Positions 8,332-13,863 of a stretch of 13,863 bases of DNA are shown here, piece after piece. A model generated the notes under the pieces. It ran no database searches, had not been told where the DNA came from, and worked only from the letters and a program-made list of their open reading frames with translations. Location of the stretch: positions 1-13,863 of the forward strand of contig PLMF01000253.1 in assembly GCA_003142355.1 (NCBI GenBank). The letters run 5' to 3'. Every line of letters starts with the position of its first letter. Within the stretch, counting starts at the first letter, position 1. This DNA is from Bryobacterales bacterium (GTDB lineage: Bacteria > Acidobacteriota > Terriglobia > Bryobacterales > Bryobacteraceae). A program made the position numbers and the translations under genes.

Positions 8332-9264
8332 ATGCTGACCGACCTGCTCTTCTTCCTGTTCACCGGCGCGACCATCAGCCTGCTGATCTGGACCGGCGCG
8401 GAGCTTTTCCGCAACCAGGAGGACCCGCTGGGCGACCGCCTGGAAGCGCTGCAATCGCAGGCCATGGTGGTGGCCGCGCGCGCCGAGCGCCGCAAACGGG
8501 CGGGCCGCGGTTTGGACCGCTTCCTCTACCTGGTGGGGATGGTCCCCGGCGGCGACGACTGGATGCGCGGCACCGAGAAGCTGCTGCACCAGGCCGGCGT
8601 GCGCCGCAAACAGGCGCTGGCGGTCTACACCATCCTGGTGATCTTCTTTGTGCTCTCGCTGGCGGCCGGCTTGATCTACGTCCAGCGCAACAGCCCTCCG
8701 ACGTCGCTGATTGGCGGCATGGCGGCGGTTCTCATCCTCGGATTCATCCTGCCCAAGCAGGTTCTCTACCGCATGGTGAGGCGTTACCGCCGCAAGTTGC
8801 AGGAAGCCCTGCCCGACACGGTCGATCTGCTGGGAATCGTGCTCGGCACCGGCCTCAGCCTGGATCAAGCCATGATGCGGGTGAGCGAGGAGATGGACTA
8901 CATCTACCCCGAGCTGGCCAACGAATTCGCCACCGTAGTGATGCAGGTGCGCGCCGGCCAGGAGCGCGGGACCGCCTTTAACCAGTTCGTGCGGCGCACC
9001 GGCATTGAAGATATCAAGTCGCTGGCCGCCATGATCATTCAAAGCGAAAAGTTCGGCACCAGCCTGGCGCAAGCGTTGAAAGTCTACGCCGACGCGCTGC
9101 GCACGCGCCGCCGTCTGCGCGCCGAGACCGCCGTGGCCAAAGCCGGCATCAAGATGCTGTTCCCCATTGTGCTGTTCATTCTGCCGGTGCTGTTCGTGGT
9201 CACGCTAGTGCCCGGCATGTTGAGCGTGCTGAAAAATCTGAAGCTGCTGGGGGCGGGAAGATAG
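8332..9264 (+). CDS. tadC: Tad pilus inner-membrane platform protein TadC
   Basis: A 310-residue partner of TadB with the same overall layout. There is an N-terminal membrane segment (about 4-20), two central ones (about 98-117 and 124-140), a T2SSF domain at about 163-288, and a final membrane segment around 275-297. LPDTVDLLGIVLGTGLSLDQ at 160-179 and SEKFGTSLAQALKVYADALR near 238-257 are family-typical. The ATG follows GAGGA at 8323-8327. It is the last tad gene here; no TadD-like TPR gene follows. Its stop is only six bases from the -35 box of a different transcription unit, and I see no terminator between them, so read-through into the accessory cassette is plausible. Confidence 0.94.
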   Translation: MLTDLLFFLFTGATISLLIWTGAELFRNQEDPLGDRLEALQSQAMVVAARAERRKRAGRGLDRFLYLVGMVPGGDDWMRGTEKLLHQAGVRRKQALAVYTILVIFFVLSLAAGLIYVQRNSPPTSLIGGMAAVLILGFILPKQVLYRMVRRYRRKLQEALPDTVDLLGIVLGTGLSLDQAMMRVSEEMDYIYPELANEFATVVMQVRAGQERGTAFNQFVRRTGIEDIKSLAAMIIQSEKFGTSLAQALKVYADALRTRRRLRAETAVAKAGIKMLFPIVLFILPVLFVVTLVPGMLSVLKNLKLLGAGR

Positions 9265-9270
9265 GCACGG

Positions 9271-9300
9271 TTGACGCCTCCCTCTCCTATCCCCCATAAT
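9271..9300 (+). promoter_or_regulatory. Sigma70-like promoter for the accessory cassette
   Basis: TTGACG at 9271-9276 and CATAAT at 9295-9300 are separated by 18 bases, close to the housekeeping consensus. Transcription would start near 9307, about 285 nt before the first intact gene of the cassette (ATG 9594). It lies directly after the tadC stop, marking the boundary between the tad operon and the cassette. The same promoter, with identical boxes, recurs at 13823-13852. Confidence 0.65.
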
Positions 9301-9311
9301 GGCTTGGACGG
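9271..9311. repeat. 41-bp direct repeat, left copy
   Basis: These 41 bases match 13823-13863 with one difference (T at 9288, C at 13840) and include the complete promoter. The right copy runs off the end of the window, so the repeated unit may be longer. The upstream flanks do not match beyond one base, so the left edge of the repeat coincides with the -35 box. Together the copies bracket the 4.5-kb cassette. Confidence 0.9.
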
Positions 9312-9332
9312 GTTGTCTGAAATTGAAGCTGA

Positions 9333-9561
9333 TGTGATTCGACGCCATTCGGATCCACGGGCGGAGGCCGCTTCGCCACACTCTTCCCGGCCGGTATGCG
9401 GGTGGTCTTCTCGGACGGCGATAACGTCGATGGCGACGATCTCACCATCCGCACCACCACATTTTTTCCCGCCACGGCTTGAGGGTTGTGCCGATTTCGG
9501 AACGATCACGGGCCAGGCGAACATATCCCGGTTCTTGCAGATGAGCCTGCGGCTGGCGTGG
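9333..9561 (+). pseudogene. Coding-like debris in the cassette leader, possible TonB-receptor tail
   Basis: This covers most of the roughly 330-nt stretch between tadC and the DUF5060 gene. One frame (9333-9482) has protein-like sequence, GGRFATLFPAGMRVVFSDGD and then a threonine-rich end, before a TGA. An ATG lies within it at 9396, but no clear ribosome binding site was identified. A second frame (9493-9561) reads DFGTITGQANISRFLQMSLR, then LAW. This resembles the last strands of Oar-like TonB-dependent receptors of Acidobacteriota, which end with an FGxIT...RxxQxxLRL-aromatic pattern. That frame runs on to a stop at 9595-9597 overlapping the next ATG. I infer one or two broken gene remnants, but the family assignment is by pattern memory and is tentative. 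Confidence 0.35.
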
Positions 9562-9593
9562 CAGCGGCTGTATCAGGCACGAGGACTAGACGA

Positions 9594-11423
9594 ATGAGAA
9601 GGACGATTCTATCGAGCGTCTGCGCGGTCTTCGCTATCTCCCTGGGCGCGGCTCCTGCATCGCCCGCGGTTCACGTTTGGGAGAAGCAGGAAATTACCCT
9701 GACCGCGCAGCAGAAGATCGCGAACCCGTACGTCGACGTGGACGTTTGGGTGGACCTGAAAGGGCCGGGGTTCGCGAAGCGTGTTTACGGCTTCTGGGAC
9801 GGTGGCGCCACTTTCCGGGTGCGGGTGCTGGCGACCACGCCCGGAGAGTGGAGCTGGGTCAGCGGCTCGAACACGTCCGACGCCGGACTGAACGGCAAGA
9901 CCGGGAGCTTCTCCGCCCAGCCATGGACCGAGGCCGAAAAAGCCGAGAACCTCTGTCGTCGCGGATTCCTGCGCGCCACCGCGAATCAACATGCGCTGGA
10001 GCACGCCGACGGCACGCCGTTCTTCCTGTTGGGCGACACCTGGTGGTCCGTTCCGACCCTGCACTTCCCTTGGAGCAGCGACGGAGCGGAGCATCCCATC
10101 GGCCCGCAGGCGACGTTCCAGGACTACATCCGGCTGCGAAAATCGCAGGGCTACAACTCGGTTGCGATCCTGGCGGCGTTTCCACACTGGGCGAATGACG
10201 GGCAACCGGCGCGCATCGTACTCAACGACGCGGAGAAGACCCCGCTCCGGAGCGCCTGGCCGGACCCCGACACCCACAGCGCCAAGGACATGCACAATGA
10301 GGGCGGCCGCCCATTCCTGTTTCCGGGGAAGGTCCCTGGCTACGAAACCGTGTTTCCCGACGTGGACCGCATCAACCCCGAGTACTTCCGCTATCTCGAC
10401 CGAAAGCTCGACTACCTGAACTCGCAGGGCTTCATTCCGTTCATGGAAGTGGCGCGCCGGGATGTCAGCACGGCCTGGAAGAAATATTACAAGTGGCCGG
10501 ACACCTACGCCCGGTTCATCGAGTACATCTTCGCCCGCTACCAGGCGAACAACATGATCCTGAGCCCCATCCACGTGGATTCGCAGTCCGACACCATACC
10601 CGGGACCGACTACAATGTTCCGATCCAGATGATGCTGGGGCGCTACGGCCCGCCTCCGTTCGGGACCCTGCTCTCCGCCAACTGCGCGGTCTCGACGCTA
10701 CTCACCTTTGGCAACGAACCGGACGGGCAGTGGGTGACGCTGCACCAGACCGGCAACGCGCGCGAACACGAATATTACTGGAACCACACCGAGATTTTCT
10801 TTGCGAAGCCGACGCGGCCGACGATGAGCGGGGAGCCATACTACGCCGGCTGGCGCTTCAATGGCACGGAAACGCCGTCCACGGCTAAGGGAGGCAGCGA
10901 AAAAGACAACCGTTTCTGCCGCTCCGCGATGTACGGAAATTTCCTCTCGGGAGGATTGGCCGGCCATATCTACGGCGCCGAAGGCATCTGGCAGGCCGCC
11001 ACGGAAAAAGCCGCCCCGATCAAAATGTGGGAGGCCTTCCAGTGGGAATCCGGCGCCCAGATGAAGCACTTCCGTACGTTCGTGTGGACATTCGGCAGCA
11101 AGTTCCAGGACTTGATCCCGGCGACCGAACATATTCTGCCGAACAGCAACCACGTGACCCAGGGATTCGAAGGCTGGGCCTACTGTGCGCGAACCGAGGC
11201 AAAAGACCTGTTCATCGCCTACTTCGAGAAAGGTGTCGGGAAGGCCTATATTCGCAGCGCTCCTCCACTGCGGACCTACGCCGCGAAGTGGTTCAATCCC
11301 CGCACCGGCGAGTGGTCGGAGGCGGGGACCGTCAAAGTCACCCTGGTGGGCCGCATGGAATTGCCGGCTCCGCCGAGCGACGACGACTGGGCATTGAGCC
11401 TGGTTGCGGTGAATCGGAACTGA
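9594..11423 (+). CDS. Secreted DUF5060/apiosidase-like (GH140-type) glycoside hydrolase
   Basis: A 609-residue exported protein. Residues 1-25 are a signal peptide (MRRTILSSVCAVFAISLGAA, then PASPA). DUF5060, a beta-sandwich found in front of glycosidase barrels, covers about 26-105 (VHVWEKQEITL; WVSGSN). A DUF4038/apiosidase-like TIM barrel follows from FFLLGDTWW at 143-151. E414 in SGEPYY is the likely nucleophile position, and D329 in HVDSQSD is a candidate acid/base by analogy with GH140. The C-terminal part (about 520-605, KWFNPRTGEW...DDDWALSL) resembles the collagen-binding-like sandwich found in such proteins. ATG 9594 has GAGGA at 9581-9585; the upstream extension lacks a signal-peptide start. 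Substrate is unknown, probably a plant-type or microbial glycan. It is the first intact gene downstream of the 9271 promoter. Confidence 0.85.
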   Translation: MRRTILSSVCAVFAISLGAAPASPAVHVWEKQEITLTAQQKIANPYVDVDVWVDLKGPGFAKRVYGFWDGGATFRVRVLATTPGEWSWVSGSNTSDAGLNGKTGSFSAQPWTEAEKAENLCRRGFLRATANQHALEHADGTPFFLLGDTWWSVPTLHFPWSSDGAEHPIGPQATFQDYIRLRKSQGYNSVAILAAFPHWANDGQPARIVLNDAEKTPLRSAWPDPDTHSAKDMHNEGGRPFLFPGKVPGYETVFPDVDRINPEYFRYLDRKLDYLNSQGFIPFMEVARRDVSTAWKKYYKWPDTYARFIEYIFARYQANNMILSPIHVDSQSDTIPGTDYNVPIQMMLGRYGPPPFGTLLSANCAVSTLLTFGNEPDGQWVTLHQTGNAREHEYYWNHTEIFFAKPTRPTMSGEPYYAGWRFNGTETPSTAKGGSEKDNRFCRSAMYGNFLSGGLAGHIYGAEGIWQAATEKAAPIKMWEAFQWESGAQMKHFRTFVWTFGSKFQDLIPATEHILPNSNHVTQGFEGWAYCARTEAKDLFIAYFEKGVGKAYIRSAPPLRTYAAKWFNPRTGEWSEAGTVKVTLVGRMELPAPPSDDDWALSLVAVNRN

Positions 11424-11443
11424 GCGCAATCACGGATGCGGCC

Positions 11444-12181
11444 ATGAAACCTGCGGCCATTGTCAGTGGAGGATGCCAGGGCATCGGCCTTGCCGTCTGC
11501 CAACGGATCGTGCCCGATTGGGATATCATCCTGATTGACGTTCTGGACGGCTCGCAGATTGCCGCTGACCTGGAGAGAGAGAGTGGAGGCAGAGCCGTCG
11601 CTTATCGTGCCGACATCGGCGACGAAGGCGCGGTACGAGAGATTTTCACTCGCGTGGCCGCGGATTTCCCCCGGAGTGTCAGAGGCTTGGTGAATTGCGC
11701 GGGGATTTATTCCCAAGCGGCGCCGGGATGTGGGTCCGACGAGGAGGAGCTGCGGCTTTTCCGGGTGAACGTGCTCGGCGCCCAGCACATGGTGAACCAT
11801 ACCGTACCGCTCATGGTGGAAGCAGGCCAAGGGAGTATCGTCACGCTGGCATCCATGGCGGGCCGCATGGGCGCGGATGCCGCGGCCGAGGCCTACACCG
11901 GGTCGAAATCCGATCTCATCGGACGCAGCAAGCAGTGGGCGAAAGTCTACGGACCCCGCGGCATCCGGTCGAATGTTGTGGCGCCGGGCCCGGTGAAAAC
12001 CGGGATGCTCCGAACCTGGAGTCCCGCGCAGTACCAGGCATTTATCGAGAAGACCCCGCTTCGCCGGATTGCCGAGCCCGAAGACGTGGCGGATGCCGTG
12101 TGTTTTTTCCTGAGCGATTACAGCCGGCACATTACCGGGGTGACTCTCGATCTGAACGGCGGTTACTACATAGCCCCATAA
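11444..12181 (+). CDS. SDR-family NAD(P)-dependent oxidoreductase
   Basis: A 245-residue classical short-chain dehydrogenase. The cofactor loop is GGCQGIG at residues 9-15. D32 at the end of the second strand (LIDVLD) favours NAD over NADP. NCAG lies at 84-87, structural N109, catalytic S137 (TLASMAG), Y151 and K155 (YTGSK). The PG motif is at 181-182 and the C-terminal LNGGYY at 237-242. All catalytic residues are present, so it should be active. The substrate cannot be read from sequence; context beside a secreted glycosidase suggests a sugar or sugar acid. It starts 20 nt after the DUF5060 gene with a weak ribosome binding site, which suggests coupled translation. Its frame is also open upstream inside that gene, but homology begins at this ATG. 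Confidence 0.9.
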   Translation: MKPAAIVSGGCQGIGLAVCQRIVPDWDIILIDVLDGSQIAADLERESGGRAVAYRADIGDEGAVREIFTRVAADFPRSVRGLVNCAGIYSQAAPGCGSDEEELRLFRVNVLGAQHMVNHTVPLMVEAGQGSIVTLASMAGRMGADAAAEAYTGSKSDLIGRSKQWAKVYGPRGIRSNVVAPGPVKTGMLRTWSPAQYQAFIEKTPLRRIAEPEDVADAVCFFLSDYSRHITGVTLDLNGGYYIAP

Positions 12182-12210
12182 AGGAACCATTTCGAGAAAG
12201 GACAAACTAC

Positions 12211-12762
12211 ATGGCATTTCATCGTGCGACTTACTTCTACGGCGCGGCGCTCGGCGCCGCCTTGTGCGCGCTTTTCGCTGCAGCGTCGTGCAGCCGCGGT
12301 TCCGCTACGGCCGAGGCTGGCGACCTCAGTACCAAGCTCTTCGGAGGCGCCCAGGTGCAGGAGGTTTTCCGTCTCCGCCTGGACCGTGACGACCTCCTGC
12401 TTGAGTCGCTTCTGGACGCCATCAAGGAGCACGACATACAGGACGGCGCCGTGCTGTCGGCGGTTGGATCGGTGCAGGACTGCACTTATCACAGTGTCAA
12501 GACGCTGGCCGCGGTCGCTGAAGACCAGACCATAACCGTGAAGGGCCCCACGGAGATCCTGAGTGCGAACGGAATCATCGCGGCGGGTGAACCGCATCTT
12601 CACATCACGTTGTCCAACATCGAGAAAGGCGCGTTCGGCGGGCACCTGGAGAAAGGCTGCCGGGTTCTCTACCGCGCCGAACTGACGATCGCCAAGTTCT
12701 CGGGTGTGGCGCTTGCCCGGAAGCTGAACCGGGAGGGAACGCCTTTGCTGCAGAAGAAGTAA
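12211..12762 (+). CDS. PPC/DUF296-domain putative lipoprotein
   Basis: A 183-residue protein. The N-terminal hydrophobic segment ends in AAASC-SRG with C27, a plausible though imperfect lipobox, so I infer a membrane-anchored extracytoplasmic protein. From about residue 45 it is a PPC (PF03479/DUF296) domain: VFRLRLDRDDLLLESLLDAI, AVLSAVGSVQD, then GEPHLHITLS with H129 and H131, and GGHLEKGC with H145. These three histidines match the metal-binding histidines of bacterial and archaeal PPC proteins, which form trimers. No DNA-binding AT-hook is present. AAAGGA at 12197-12202 lies eight bases before the ATG. It is probably co-transcribed with the SDR gene (29-nt gap). Function is unknown. Confidence 0.8.
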   Translation: MAFHRATYFYGAALGAALCALFAAASCSRGSATAEAGDLSTKLFGGAQVQEVFRLRLDRDDLLLESLLDAIKEHDIQDGAVLSAVGSVQDCTYHSVKTLAAVAEDQTITVKGPTEILSANGIIAAGEPHLHITLSNIEKGAFGGHLEKGCRVLYRAELTIAKFSGVALARKLNREGTPLLQKK

Positions 12763-12800
12763 CCGCAATCGGGCGCTGAGTTCGTAAGGAGTGAGCCAGG

Positions 12801-13475
12801 TTGAGAGCGTTGCTGTTGGTCGTGGCGGCCCTGCCTGCCGCCGCGCAGAACCGGCCTGTCCACGTCTGGGAAAAGCAGGAGATCGCCCTTCAGGCACAGA
12901 ACTCCTACCAAAACCCGTACACCGAAGTTGACGTCTGGGTAGACCTGAGCGGGCAGAACTTCCACAAACGGGTGTACGGCTTCTGGGATGGCGGCAAGAC
13001 ATTTCGCGTTCGCGTGCTGGCCACGGCGCCGGGAGAATGGTCCTGGGTCAGCGGGTCCAATCGCCAGGACGCCGGGCTGAGCCATCGCCTGGACCGAGGC
13101 CGAGAAATCCGAGAACATCTGCCGGTGGGGTTTCCTGCGCCCCACGCCAAACGGGCATGCATTCGAGCACGCCGAGCTAACGCTTTCACTGGACCGAAGA
13201 CGACTCGAGTCACGCGATGGGACCCGAGGCGACCTTCAAGGACATGGTGAAGTTCCGGAAAGCGCAGGGCCTCAACTCCGTCGCCATGATCGCGGCTTTC
13301 CCCAACTGGAGGGATGACGGGAAACCTGCCAACATCGTCATGAACGACGAGGAGAAGACGATGATCCGGTCGGCCTGGATGGATCCGGGAAGCAAGAGCG
13401 CCAAGGATCAGCACAACCAGGGCGGCCAGGCGTTCCTGGGAGGATTGGGGAGTGTCCCTGCTGCTGAAGAAGTAG
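12801..13475 (+). pseudogene. Internally deleted paralogue of the DUF5060/apiosidase-like gene
   Basis: A second copy of the 9594 gene, broken by deletions. It starts at TTG 12801 with AAGGAG at 12786-12791, has a short signal peptide and then VHVWEKQEIALQAQ; roughly three quarters of residues match the intact copy by eye. Compared with that copy, about 23 nt are missing after the GCC-GGG-CTG ending at 13079, moving the frame (AWTEAEKSENICRWGFLR). About 47 nt are missing near 13174-13189, moving it again (FHWTEDDSSHAMGPEATF). About 1.06 kb is missing at 13438-13440, joining HNQGGQAFL to EDWGVSLLLKK-stop (13440-13475). That tail corresponds to DDDWALSL at the end of the intact protein. The catalytic barrel centre, including the E414 equivalent, is gone. 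Confidence 0.85.
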
Positions 13476-13499
13476 TTTGGCGCCGCCGGGGGAGGGTGC

Positions 13500-13754
13500 A
13501 TGACAGAACCTACATTCACAACCGCCTCCGTTGTCGGCGCGGGTACGATGGGGCCAGGGACCGCCGTGACGCTCGCTCTGGGGTGTGCGGACGACGATAC
13601 TGGACCAAACGGAGGAGAGAGCCGCTAAGGGGCCCTGGTGGGTCTAGACTTGACCCATGCCGTTCTGGATTACACGGCCCCGGACTTGTATAGCCAACCA
13701 CAGGCGCCGCCACTGCTCAAGAAACTCCTCAAGAAGGGCGAACTGGGAGTCAAG
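13500..13754 (+). pseudogene. Internally deleted 3-hydroxyacyl-CoA dehydrogenase-type gene
   Basis: ATG 13500 follows GGAGGG at 13491-13496 and opens with MTEPTFTTASVVGAGTMGPG, the N-terminal Rossmann strand of the 3HCDH family (GAGTMG at residues 13-18). Homology fails after about residue 28, and a TAA stands at 13626-13628. Beyond it the same frame continues with GLDLTHAVLDYTAPDLY, then PPLLKKLLKKGELGVK. This matches the helical C-terminal domain of the same family (normally ending GELGVKTGRGFYxW). The middle of the gene, roughly 200 residues, is missing and the extreme C-terminus is replaced by unrelated sequence up to 13822. Related enzymes act on hydroxyacyl-CoAs or, in some members, on sugar acids such as L-gulonate; which this was cannot be told. 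Confidence 0.7.
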
Positions 13755-13822
13755 GTGGTTTCCGATCCCACGACGTCAATGGTCTTACTGATGTTCGCAT
13801 GCGCATTGGGCAATTCTCTCAG

Positions 13823-13852
13823 TTGACGCCTCCCTCTCCCATCCCCCATAAT
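13823..13852 (+). promoter_or_regulatory. Second copy of the TTGACG-N18-CATAAT promoter
   Basis: TTGACG at 13823-13828 and CATAAT at 13847-13852, with an 18-base spacer that differs from the 9271 copy at one position. It presumably drives a gene beyond the end of the window. No promoter of this kind precedes the decayed DUF5060 paralogue at 12801. Confidence 0.6.
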
Positions 13853-13863
13853 GGCTTGGACGG
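13823..13863. repeat. 41-bp direct repeat, right copy (truncated by window end)
   Basis: Matches 9271-9311 with one difference and is still matching at the last base of the window, so its true right end is unknown. See the left copy for the relationship. Confidence 0.9.

Noticed and set aside
9486..9593. N-terminal extension of the DUF5060 protein to an upstream start
   Set aside because: The extension has no signal-peptide character, while ATG 9594 has a good ribosome site and begins a textbook signal peptide.
9271..9597. A 108-codon + frame read as one gene upstream of the DUF5060 gene
   Set aside because: Its start coincides with the promoter -35 box, its middle is compositionally a shadow of another frame, and only its last third looks protein-like; treated as debris instead.
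9271..13863. Composite transposon or integrative element with the direct repeats as ends
   Set aside because: No transposase, integrase or terminal inverted repeats are visible, and the repeats coincide with promoter elements; recorded only as a repeat-bounded cassette.

Overview
The window is GC-rich (low-to-mid 60s % by eye) and codes only on the + strand. Gene content, gene order and the style of its repeats suggest an Acidobacteriota genome, probably of the Solibacter/Bryobacter kind. That taxonomic call is inference from family content, not from a marker gene.

Positions 110-9264 hold most of a Tad (tight adherence, Flp-type) pilus operon: cpaB, cpaC (secretin), a TadG-like and two TadE-like pseudopilins, cpaE/tadZ, cpaF/tadA (ATPase), tadB and tadC. 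Nearly all junctions are 4-23 nt overlaps or gaps under 15 nt, so the genes are probably one translationally coupled unit. The only wide junction, cpaF-tadB (112 nt), holds a long perfect inverted repeat. A 36-codon open frame with a good ribosome binding site spans the same junction and fills it exactly. Half of the same repeat is fused in frame into the 5' end of the tadG-like gene. There it encodes residues that would lie in the leader upstream of a prepilin-peptidase-like site. Flp pilin, prepilin peptidase (tadV/cpaA) and tadD are not in the window; the first two may lie upstream of base 1.

Six bases after tadC a strong sigma70-like promoter (TTGACG-N18-CATAAT) starts a different, accessory cassette. 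It contains about 280 nt of leader with coding-like debris, a secreted DUF5060/apiosidase-like (GH140-type) protein, an SDR dehydrogenase and a PPC/DUF296-domain putative lipoprotein. These are followed by two decayed genes: a second DUF5060 paralogue and a 3-hydroxyacyl-CoA-dehydrogenase-type gene. Both decayed genes have kept their ends and lost their middles. A 41-bp near-identical copy of the promoter segment is the last thing in the window, so the 4.5-kb cassette is bracketed by direct repeats.

No RNA genes, CRISPR array, transposase or minus-strand gene could be supported. The least ordinary features are the palindromic element that is open in several frames and embedded in the tad operon, and the repeat-bounded cassette with its internally deleted genes.
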